Assembly (NCBI GenBank): GCA_026413225.1
Contig: CM048552.1
Coordinates: forward strand, 213,516,553-213,580,552
DNA: 64,000 nucleotides
Direction: 5' to 3'
Origin: Otis tarda
Lineage: Eukaryota > Chordata > Aves > Otidiformes > Otididae
The translations under genes and the position numbers were made by a program. The notes beneath the pieces are model-generated. The model searched no databases. It was not told the DNA's origin and was given only the letters and a program-made list of their open reading frames with translations. Shown here piece after piece: positions 1 to 10,083 of the stretch; within the stretch, counting starts at the first letter, position 1; every line of letters begins with the position of its first letter.

Positions 1-639
1 GCTGGACGCAGCGCTGCAGGGGGGTCTCACCAGAGCGGAGCAGAGGGGCAGAATCCCCTCCCTCGCCCTGCTGCCCACGCTGTGGGGATGCAGCCCAGGG
101 TGCCATTGGGATGTTACATTTTGCCCTGATCCTCAGGGAACGGCTCGTTTGATGCGAGCAGCGTGATGTGGTTTGGGGAAGATGGGGAGGATGCAGCCAC
201 ATGAAAAAGAAGCTAAGAGCAACTTTGGGATTGAGGCTGGCGACTTTAAAAAAAAAAAAAAAAAAAGACAAAACAAAACCTAACGGCAACTTAATGCCAA
301 AAAATTAAAACCCCTAGCTCAGAAGCGGTATTTTAAAACTCAAATACACTTCAAAGCCTTCTGGGCGTGAGATCCTAGTGCAGTTCCCAGCGCTTGGTCC
401 TTTCCTCAAGCACAGTCGAGCTTTTGGTTTGTGTTTGGAGAGAAAAAAAGAAAAAAGTGACAAACCGCGCTGTCTGGAGAGCGCTGGCGTTCGCTGCGCC
501 CCTGCTTGCTGGGGACGCTCTTCGCAGGGCGCAAACTCCCCCGTGGCACACGCGTGTGTGTGTGTGTGTGCGACAAGAGAGAAATCCAGTTTTCACACTG
601 ATTTTAATATTTACCCTTTGTGAAAACAGTTCTCCGGGG
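1..639. other. Intergenic DNA, no gene seen
   Basis: I see no exon or recognisable protein here. The stretch holds an A-tract at about 247-266 and a short TG run at about 551-569. The open frames are short and overlap each other on both strands, with no splice or family support. Confidence 0.6.
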
Positions 640-1660
640 CTGTTATCTTTTTCGGGAGTGGAGGAATTCCCTCGAGCGCACCAGCCTCGTCCCGCGCCCG
701 CGTGCGTTTCCTAGCGATAACCAACAGCTCCAAGGTCCCGTCTGGTTTTGGGGTGAATCCAAGGAGGCTGGGTTATTGTTGCAACGGTGGGCTTCCCTCC
801 TCATTAAAAATCTCGCTCTGTTTAGTAACGACCCCCGGGCAGACGCTGTTATATCCCCCTGGCTGCTAGGTTTGCTCTGTGCAAGCTCAGGTGGATACGG
901 AGCGGAGTTATACCTTCCTTTACATAAATTAAAAGTTAATTTTCCCCTGGGGGAAGACGTTTTTCCAGCCCTATAAATCACGTCCATCCCATTTTCTCTC
1001 TCCCGCCTTCGTCACCCGTTCAGCAAAAAACGTCTGTCTGTCCGTCCCCTCCACGCCGCCGTCCGCCTCTGTGGGGGCGAAACGATCACCCGGCGAAATG
1101 AAGTCACGGGCTGTGTCGTGCCGTTGGTCCCCCTTCCCCGCCTCCCCCCGGTAATACGTTTTGTGATGTGGATTTCTGTCGACGGAGCGAGACGCCCGGC
1201 TTTCTCCTCCTGATGAACACGTCCCGCGAGGACCATGATGGAGTTCCTGCGAAATTTTTACCGCTGACCTTTTCTCCGCCGCGGAGCGGGAATGCGTCTC
1301 CCCGGTGAAGGCTGGGGACAGGGGAGAGCGTGTTATAACGCTGGAAAATGTGACTCCGTCTTTGTGGAATGCCATTCCCCCCCCCCGCCTCACTTTCCTT
1401 CCCTTTTCTTCTCCTCTCCCCTTTAGAAAAATGCAGCGCTGAAAACTTGAAAATTTAAGGCAAAAAATTGCCGTCTGCTCCCTCCCCCTCCCCGTCCTCG
1501 CTCTGTCTGAACAAGCAGCCAAGCTGTTAAATGCTTTTACCTGCTGCGTCCGAGTCAAAAGTTAAATAACGTGTGAACGAACGGGGAAGGAAAACGAAGA
1601 CGCAGAGAGGGAGCGCGGGAGGGAGCCCCTTCTTAAAACAAGATAATTGTTACGTTATGA
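640..1660. promoter_or_regulatory. CpG-rich block with a TATA-like box, about 19 kb upstream of WNT11
   Basis: CpG dinucleotides are dense here, most clearly at 1000-1320, in a genome where most surrounding DNA is CpG-poor. A TATAAA sits at 972-977 immediately before the densest part. This could be an orphan CpG island, meaning a distal enhancer or an unannotated or alternative promoter. I find no coding exon after it. A 195-codon open frame on the minus strand (971-1558) looks like a by-product of base composition and has no recognisable domain. The CpG enrichment is seen directly; the regulatory role is inferred. Confidence 0.4.
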
Positions 1661-2012
1661 GAAACAAATAACACGCGGCTCCTCTCTGGGTCTGTGTCCG
1701 TGACATCTTGACAGGTACATCTGAAGTTAATTACCTGCCTCTCGTTGCATCTCGCTCCGCCGGTGGGGCCGGAGCCCGCAAGCACGCGGCTCAGAGCGCG
1801 GCGCCGTGGCAGCCAGCGCTGGCTTGTCGGGGGTCAAGGGGTTTGGAACGGGGTGGGTTTGCTCTCCGTGGGCCATCCTCCGTGAGGAAACGCCTTAGCC
1901 GAGGGGTTAGGATATCCCAGCCGGCTGTGCATGGTGGGTTGGATGCTGCCCTTCACCCATGCCCACAAAGAGAAGTCTATGGCTCCTCCTAACAAGAGTG
2001 AGGTGTGTTATG
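1661..2012. other. Intergenic DNA, no gene seen
   Basis: A short second CpG-rich patch lies at about 1755-1825. Otherwise I recognise nothing before the CR1 copy begins. Confidence 0.5.
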
Positions 2013-2254
2013 AGGGTAGATTCAGACTGGAAGTAAGGAAGAAATATTTTATAGTGAGGGTGGTGGAGCACTGGCCCAGGTTGCCCAGAGAGGCGGTGGA
2101 TGCCCCATCCCTGGAAACATTCCAGGCCAGGTTGGATGAGGCTCTGAGCAACCTGATGTGGTTGGAGATGTCCCTGCTCCTTGCAGGGGGGTTGGGCTGG
2201 GTGGGTTTTAAAGGTCCCTTCCAACCCAAACCCTTCTGTGATTCCATGATTCTT
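2013..2254 (+). mobile_element. CR1 LINE 3' fragment
   Basis: This is a 5'-truncated copy of the chicken-repeat-1 (CR1) retrotransposon in + orientation. It has the hallmark 3' end: a segment coding for the tail of the reverse-transcriptase ORF, then the run around 'ctccttgcaggggggttg', then 'ggtcccttccaaccc', ending in a decayed ATTCTATG-type octamer tail (gattccatgattctt). It is non-functional, because only the last 240 bases or so remain. The family match rests on recall and on similarity to the other copies in this window. Confidence 0.93.
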
Positions 2255-3311
2255 AGGGGCTAAGTAGTGCAACTGCCACATCTTTTCTGCTTGGGTCTTG
2301 TTTCCTGCCCCTTGATGTTGGAAAGCTGTTGCTGTCTAACCCGACACATTCCCACCCCCATGGAGATGCTGGTTTAATCCTGGATGTCTCTGCTGTTGCT
2401 GAATCTCCTTCACTGCATCACGAGTTCGGCGCTCCCTCCTTCTGCAAACCCTCCACCACGTCATCCATCCCACCTTCATCCCCACGGTGGGATGTCCTGG
2501 TTGTCTATGAATTGTTTTTAAGTGCTAGTAGTTGGGCCAACGTGATAAGTGAAACAGCTCTTGGTCCCTTCTAGACATGGATTCATCTCATCTGCATCGG
2601 TGACCAGATGTCTTTGGTTGCCCTGAGCTGCCTTGGTGTTGGAGTTACCTTGGTGTTAGACAGAGAGTTTCTTGGAGAGCAGTCCATCTCTCTTCTGCTG
2701 TGGCTGCATTTAGGAGAAGAGGTGTGTCCAAGTGTCCCTCTCGCTATGTTGACTGTAAGAGAAGCTAGAAGTAACTGCCTTGGATGGAGGAAACACACTG
2801 AAGAATGTGTTTGGTCAGGTGTCTCCTGCTGCATGCGTAGAAATTAAGGATTGTTGGCTTGTTAAGGATGCTAATTTATTCTCCCCTTTGTTATAATATT
2901 GCTTTTGTTATGGTTCACGTTCAAAGAGACGAGGAATTTGATGAGTGGGGGTGTGTTGTGGGTTTTCCTTCAAACTCTTCCCCCAGACCTGTGTTTTTCA
3001 TGATGGATCCAAGTTTCTTAAAGGGAGGGAGCAAAGACAGGAGACTGTACACGCGTGGTACAAAAGGCCCTTTGGGCACCCTTAGGTGGGAAGAGCCCAG
3101 GACCACTCAGGCTGACCCAGCAAAGTGACTTTGTCTGTGTTACTGACCAGAAGACCAGAAGAAGATGAGCTTGAGTCTGTTAGGATGACTCACTCTGCTC
3201 ACCCCGTGCCCCGTGCCCAGCCTGAGATGAACTTACTCAAGAGTCCTCATGGGCAACGAGTGTGAGTTTGACCCTGTTTTCACCCCTTCTGTCCCATGCA
3301 TAGGCCTATAG
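2255..3311. other. Intergenic DNA, no gene seen
   Basis: I see no exon-like or repeat structure. Open frames are below 90 codons and have no family resemblance. Confidence 0.5.
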
Positions 3312-3412
3312 CACTATCCCGGCAGGCTTCACACCCTCAAGCATCGGTTTTGCGCTAGAAAACACCACTCTGATGGTCTGCAGCACAGCCCACATATTAT
3401 TTCAGATGGTTT
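3312..3412 (+). repeat. Copy A of an unnamed dispersed repeat
   Basis: This segment is clearly related to 62137-62290 in the same orientation. Both contain a 'tcccggcaggctt' block followed by 'cac'. Both then have an A-rich patch before '(a)ctctg', and both share 'ctgcagcacagcccac' followed by 'tatttcaga'. Copy A lacks about 50 bases in the middle relative to copy B. I cannot name the family; an old LTR or SINE-like fragment would fit. Confidence 0.6.
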
Positions 3413-3777
3413 AACTCTGCCAAAACACAAAAAACATGTATTGGGGCCAGAGGGGCAACGCATGAGCTGGGGGAAAGTGGCACCATATGTGGTGTAGGGG
3501 GGATGTGTCCAGACAGAGACAGCCCTGAGTGGTGTGGACACGCACCAGTCCATACCCCTTGGCCTCAGGGCTGAGGACACTCACTAGTCCTCTGTTGCCT
3601 GGGAGTATAGACATGACCTACGAATCCTGCCACGAAGACCTTCTGTGTCTCTTTACATGATCTTCCTCTGTAGCCCAACGTCAACCACAGCTCCTTGAGC
3701 AAAGACGTCTGGTTGTGCCAACACCACCAGGCTATGCAGAGTGAAAAAGTGCTGAAGACTTGACATCCTTGAAGATG
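3413..3777. other. Intergenic DNA, no gene seen
   Basis: Nothing recognised. The dispersed repeat may extend some tens of bases into this stretch. Confidence 0.45.
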
Positions 3778-4183
3778 ATGAGAGGGCTGGAGCACCTTTC
3801 CTATGAAGACAGGCTGAGAGAGCTGGGGATGTTCAGCCTGGAGAAGAGAAGGCTATGGGGAGACCTGAAAGCGGCCTTCCAGTGCCTAAAGGGGGCCTAC
3901 AGGAAAGATGGGTAGAAACTCTTCAGTAGGGCCTCTTGTGATAGGACGAGGGGTAACGGTTTTAAAATAGAGGGAGGTAGATTCAGATTAGTTATTCGGA
4001 AAAATATTTTTACAATGAGGGTGGTGGTGGATGCCCCATGCCTGGAAACATTCCAGGCCAGGTTGGCCGGGGCTCTGAGCAACCTGATGTGGTTGGAGAT
4101 GTCCCTGCTGCTTGCAGGGGGGTTGGGCTGGATGGGCTTTGAAGGTCCCTTCCAACCCAAACCTTTCTATGATTCTATGATTC
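3778..4183 (+). mobile_element. CR1 LINE 3' fragment
   Basis: This copy of about 400 bp retains the end of the CR1 second ORF, including the block translating to a '[14 protein letters not shown]'-like motif. The usual 3' untranslated region and a 'ttctatgattctatgattc' octamer tail follow. In-frame stops, for example shortly after 'aggaaagatgggtag', show that it is dead. Orientation is +. Confidence 0.93.
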
Positions 4184-5782
4184 AGTTCAAAAAGGGGTTT
4201 TTTTTTAACTAGCTGCAGACCCACTCTTGGTCAGCGTATGGTAGGTGCTTCCCCGGAGCAGGAGCAGGTCTTCTAGTTTGAGTTTGTTGTAAACCCAAAC
4301 ATCAATGCAGATGCACGCCTTCCCCTTGGACAGATGCAATGGTGAGAAAGACCATGAAAAGCTTTCCCCTTCCAAGTCCATGTCCTTTGACTTTTACTTC
4401 AACTTTGAAGTTCAAATAAAACCAGAGACTTGAAAGAAAACCTCATCCCAAGGCTTCCTAGAGGCAGCTTCACCCTTGCAGCCGTAGTGAGACCACAAGC
4501 TGTTTGCTCGGGACTGGCATACCTTTCCCTGCTCTTTCACTGACACTCAGCAGTCTCACCTCCATCTCAAAGCCCAAGTCCATCTCAAACCCCCTCTTCA
4601 TCTGCCCAGAGTTTCACTTTTATTTGCACCCCTCTAATAATGACGTTACTATTCCCCATGGCATCTTCATCAATACAAATAAGCGTCTCCTGTGCCTTTT
4701 TCTCCAAGGATGAATTTTGACGCATTCTTTCAGCCATTACTTAAAGTCACATTATGGATTTACTCTAATCAGTGCTTTCTGACTTTCTAACTTGGTTGGA
4801 AAACTCCCACAAAGAAAATAATCAGTCGCCAGTAGATAAGCATTGCCACACGCTCCACAACAAATTTACGATCCGAGTACCCTCAAGACTTCTAAGTACA
4901 GACCGCATGTATTTTTTTTTCAAACATTTTATTTGGCAGGTGTTCCTGGAAGACCAGGGCTCAGCGGTGGGGTTGGGAACTGACTGAGCAAGGCCCGTAG
5001 CCGTGCTTATGAGATTGCAAGCATTTTTAAGGCTCTTGGAGGAAACACTAAACAAAACAGTTTGAAATTAGGTTGAAGGTGCTTTCTTAAGATTATTTTT
5101 TCTGCCCTGGAGGCAAAATATGTCACACAAGACTCTTGTCTTTCTATGGCTCAGAGATAGGTGAAGGTAATTCATTTGATGTTCACTCCTCTGAGTAGAG
5201 CTGCCTCTAGCCTACCACGCATTTTTAATATTAGTCCTAAAAACATTCCAGGTACAGTTCTAGATGCTGGAGGGATTTCAGAAATGCTTTTGTGCTGCAT
5301 GCCAAAATGCTAAAAGGAGGGCTAGACTGTGTCATCAGTTTTCAATCAAGTCTCTCCCTGCCTCGTTTTGTATGTTACTGAAAAAGTTATGCCTGAAATG
5401 GTGAGCAAAGACTTTCCATATGGCTTAAAAAATGAGGTTCCTCATCGCAACTGCGGTGAGGTGGTGGTTTGGGGTGCTCTGTTGAAGGACCTGGTCCTTG
5501 CTGGATTCATATGGAAGTGGCAAGAAGAGGGGAATACTTCTGCTTGGCTTAGTTTGCACATTTGCTCTGTTTTGCACCAGATTTGATCATCATATTTTAC
5601 TATTCTACCCCAAGCAGGAAATCTAGACTAGGGGTCGGTGGCTGCCCTAATTTTTATTGGCAAATCACGATCTTTATTGGTGGAATTATGAGCTAGATGG
5701 ACTTTACAGTCTTGTGTAATGAAGCCAATGTATTACTACCAGCGTGGTGTTTTAAATTTAATGTAGCAAAGAACAAAGGTAG
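4184..5782. other. Intergenic DNA, no gene seen
   Basis: About 1.6 kb of AT-richer unique-looking sequence. No exon, RNA gene or repeat recognised. Confidence 0.5.
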
Positions 5783-6005
5783 CTTTTTTCTTGCTTTCCT
5801 TCTCTTACTCTTTCCTTCTTTCCTAGTTTCCTTCTTTTCTTCTCTCTTGTTCTTTTTCCTTCCTTCCTCCTCCCTCCGTTCCTTCCTTCCTTCCTTCCTT
5901 CCTTCCTTCCTTCCTTCCTTCCTTCCTTCCTTCCTTCCTTCCTTCCTTCCTTCCTTCCTTCCGTCCTTCCTTCCTTCCTTCCTTCCTTTCTCCCTCCCTC
6001 CCTCC
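5783..6005. repeat. (CCTT)n microsatellite in a longer pyrimidine tract
   Basis: The core from about 5879 to 5988 is an almost pure TTCC/CCTT tetranucleotide array with a single G interruption near 5963. It is flanked on the left by about 95 bases of irregular C/T sequence and on the right by CCTCCC. All open frames over it (runs of Lys-Glu-Gly-Arg on the minus strand, Pro-Ser-Phe-Leu on the plus strand) are repeat artefacts. It abuts the 3' end of an antisense CR1. Confidence 0.97.
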
Positions 6006-6115
6006 CATTTAGATTGGAAAAGACCCTTAAGATCATCAAGTCCAACCATTAACCTAACACAGCCAAGTCCACCACTAAACCACGTACCTTCTGTGTTGAC
6101 AGTAGATCCGTCACT
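6006..6115 (-). mobile_element. CR1 LINE 3' fragment, antisense
   Basis: Read on the + strand, this begins 'ttagattggaaaagaccctt' and runs through 'aagatcatcaagtccaacc'. That is the reverse complement of the CR1 3' end, of a subfamily different from most other copies here. The expected octamer tail is missing, and the microsatellite stands where it should be. The right-hand (5') boundary is fuzzy. Confidence 0.85.
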
Positions 6116-9100
6116 CTGACATAAGCACAGCTACTTTGACAAAAACAGCTTGGTATTAGAAGAAGAAAAGAACAATTACTAGCAAGATGAAGTGGTTTCG
6201 CTGGTGCAACTGTGGTGAGAACTGCATCTCTACCCAGCTTGGTCCTGCTGATATGTGAGATGGAGCCTTAAATCCAGAGATCACAGATACAAAAGTCACT
6301 TTGGATTTTTCTGTTCTGTTTTTTTTTTTTTTCTTCCGAACTAGAGATCCACATTTGCACAAGCATCCCGCAGCACTGGTGATTATGCTAGTCTGAAATG
6401 GGAAAGCCTTATTCAGATCTGCTGCAGAGCACTGTTTGGTGGGGATGGCACCGTCCGTCACCTTTGGAGGAAGCAGAGCCAGCTGGATTAGGCACTCACC
6501 TTCAGGAAGGCTGAGTTGTGGGTAAGGAAGATAGTACCAGCCATCACCTGAAACACAGCATCCTTCCCACCAAAACGCCAGCCCTGACCTGAGCTCCAGG
6601 GCTCCCAGTTGTCCATTGGGAAGTCCTCTCTCCCTCCATTGACTGTGGGAGACCCAAAGGATCTCAGACAACTACCGTAAGCCCTTAAAATTATCTGGTG
6701 TGAATAACTCCCCTCTCTTCACCAAAAAGTTGGAATCAGGATGGGAAGGTCAAGGAGAAGAACAGCTACATGGCATGAAATCATGGGCTTTGCAACATCC
6801 CCTGGTCACCGGAGCAGGGAACGCAGCCCCAGCATCTCCATTTCTATACAAGGATCAAACCCACCAAATTGCTCAGCAGTGATAAATTATAGCAGGACTT
6901 TGTGTGTCACTTCTAAAATGTTAAAAAAAAAATTAACAAACTACACCAGCTCTTTTTGTGGCTCTGTTTTTTTTTTTTTTTTTTTTCCCCAGGATGGTAT
7001 TGGCCCCAGGTGGTGCTTCAGGTGGTGCCAGAGCAACAGGAGCACATCTGGGTTCTCCGATCCTGGGACAAGTTGGCCCCATGAGCAGCAAGAACACCAC
7101 GCTTCTGTCATAAACCATGCAAAGTTACAATGGTGTCACCACAGCACAATAAACATCAAGTCCCACGATGTCCCCCCTTGGCAGTTTCTGTCCAGACCAA
7201 AGCCTTGCTTTAATATTGTGTGCACGTAATCTTCAGTTTGTAACATTTACTTAATTCCTTATTGTTAAAAACCCCAGAGGAAGAATAGGCTAGTTCTAAC
7301 CTCTTCTGGACCGCAGTTCTGAGCTGTTAATCTGTCATGTCGGCGTATTTTATTAAGACTGTTTTCCTGCGGACGATAGGTGGAATACATCATAAGTCAC
7401 TTACCATCTGCTGTGTAAGTGTGTTGTAAAGTATCTTTCTTCCATAGATTATTGCATTGATAGATTAGGGGTTTGTGCAGCCATGATACCTCATCCCATC
7501 AATTCTAAGCTCCCCAAAGAGCCTTCACGGCTGAAGCGTCTGATCAATGCAAAAGTCTTTAACGGTACCTCACTGTGCCCCGCCGGCTAGGAAAGTGCTA
7601 TTACATTCGCTTTCCAGATGAGGACATGATGTCCTGCTTTTGTGCTGCATTGCTTGAATTAACAGCGTTTTCTCCTTCTCCTCCATCCCTAGATAATGGA
7701 GAGAGAGAAGCAGGTCTAGAGGGAAACAGCCTTTTCTCCAGCCAGAATCGGGGATGGATCTGGGACTGTAAGCTTTCCTGGAGCTGCCTTGTAGCATCCC
7801 AGCCACCGAACCATCTGCTCTGCTCTTTGGAGCTTGAACACGTCTACGCCACCAGCTTTCACGGGCAGAGCCGCATCAGTGCCATGGGTGACCTACAGAC
7901 CATCCCAGAGCAGCGGCATCCGTGGGAGCAAGGCTCTCCCACTGCCGTCAGAAGCCACCTCACGCTCTTTTAGCTGCATTTAAACCTGGGTGCTTAAGTA
8001 TAAAGAATTGTGTTGAGATAAAAAATGAGAAAGAGGGAGGCACCACAATAGAAAGGGTTTATTTCCAGCTTGGAGAAGGTGTCTAAAGAGGGCAGGGTGA
8101 ACTAGAAGTGTACGTGCTCCATCCCACCTTAACTGCAAGATAGCATCACTCTCTTTCATTGTGGGTTTTTTTTTTCCCCACATTTACAGAGATGAGGAAT
8201 CGGTGGCAGCTGCTACATCAGCATGAGGCACCCATGAGGATGAGGAATAGAGATGTCAATCAAAGGAATAAGGCATATGAGTCTGCAGTACAAGAGATAC
8301 CAAGGAGACCATGGCAGCTGCAATGTGGCATTGCCCAGCTGGATTTCCCCTGCATCTTCATCCCCAGATACCCCAAAGCAAAGTGGATCACCCCTCCTTG
8401 CTGCCCTTATGGACTTGTCTCCCACATCTTAATGTGCTCAGCATCCCAAAGCCCTCATCTACCCGAAAGCAGTTCAGCATCCTCAGGGTTAAATCAAATT
8501 TGGTATCCAACCGAAACCTGGCAGCTGAATTTCAGCCCAGCATGAGTTTTTACGATCGAATTATAGACCCCAGAAAAAGAAAAAAAGTACCAAAAAAAAT
8601 CCAGTCTGAGGTTTATAATGGAAATCATGACAGAGCCATGATTGTAGTAGCAGGAACAGCATCACTGTAATACAGTCGTAAACTGGTACCGTCCTGTGGG
8701 GTATTATAAAAGGAAAAAAAAAAAGTGTCTAAAGTGCACTTGGTACCTCCAAAAGGTCTGAGGAGCTGGGTGCCACGACTGGATGGGAAAAGGGCTGCTT
8801 GCCAAGATGAAGTTTAAAGGATTAAATCTCCCCCCTGGTGCAAAACGGCATCCGCAGTGTCTCCGCGGCCCTGTGTTGAGGGAGGTGAGACGTTAAACCA
8901 GCCCTTCTGCGGGGCTCCTGCCAGCAACTTGCACCCCTGAGATGGGGAAAATTAAACGGATCCATTTCCAGGATGGATGGCTGCCTATATGTGGGTAAAT
9001 TCAAATTATATTGGGCAAAGCAATGCTGGATGGCAGCAATTTTTCATAACGAGGGTCTAACAAGGTGGAGGTGCAACCTTTTCCAACACTTCAGTAGGAA

Positions 9101-10025
9101 AAAAAGAAGTGATAAAGCTTCTGGATCTCATCTTTTTTATTATTATCTGGCCATAAAGGGAGACAAAGCATTTGTGAGCTGCTTGCAAATCCCAGCTTCT
9201 GAACTGCTGTAGATCCTGGGTTCGCAACGAGTTTGGTCCATCCTCTCCAGGATCTCTTAAAAAGATGGAGCAGAAATGGTGTTTGGCTCTGGCAGAAAGT
9301 GAAAGTCGAGAAGGATACAATAGAGAAACAATGGTCACATTTAATTGCCTTGGTTTCTCGAGTATGACTTATGGAAGCTTTGATTTACGCTGGTGCAAGC
9401 TTTATCTGCTGCTGTCTTGGCCAGCTCATCCTTAATACTGAGGCCTATGGGCCTCTGCTGACTTTCTTGGTTAAATAAATTAAAGCAAATATAAACGTTA
9501 ATGGAAGCCGCTTTATTTATGGCTCGATTGGAGCACTGTCTCTTACACCATGGGTCCAATCCAAAACCCATTAATCCAAAGCCTACTGACATTCCGACAT
9601 CAGGCCCTGGATTTGGGCTTTTCCTTCTCGCTGTGAAAGGGGCAGCTAAAAAATAATTTTAAGTGAGATGACATTATCCCGCGAAAGCCATTCTGCACAG
9701 GACTTTCAACCCTTGGCACCTCTGGGGAGGCAGAGCATTCGGGATATTTTAGTGGCTGTTGTTTGAAGGCTGAAGATATTCCTCCCGCAGCGATGCCTCC
9801 CCCCCTTTTCCTCTCCATGCCAACCATCCCACCCTCTAAATATCGCCTCATGAGGCATTTTGCAATGCATCACGCGCTGTTTGTGGCCAAACACATTTTT
9901 GGCTCTTCTGTATGATACAGAATCTACTTCCAGCTCTTCAGACACATTCTCAGATTGTTCCTTGCCAAGCCTTTATTTTTTTTGGCTGGGTTGAATGGGA
10001 GAGAGATTTCTGCTGCTTTTATTTC

Positions 10026-10026
<1 letters not shown>
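6116..10026. other. Intergenic DNA, no gene seen
   Basis: About 3.9 kb without a recognisable exon. Homopolymer T runs occur at about 6319-6332 and 6967-6987. The longest open frame (6156-6671, minus strand, 171 codons) has no family resemblance and ends in a poly-Phe artefact. Confidence 0.5.

Positions 10027-10083
<57 letters not shown>
10027..10083. repeat. (ATT)n microsatellite
   Basis: About 19 uninterrupted ATT units. The translations (poly-Ile, poly-Tyr, poly-Asn) are artefacts. The array is pure and therefore likely length-polymorphic between individuals. Confidence 0.98.

Noticed and set aside
971-1558. 195-codon minus-strand open frame in the CpG-rich block
   Set aside because: High GC lowers stop-codon frequency. 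No recognisable motif, start context or splice partner was seen.
5693-6119. Open frames encoding Lys-Glu-Gly-Arg or Pro-Ser-Phe-Leu repeats
   Set aside because: They are pure translations of the CCTT microsatellite.
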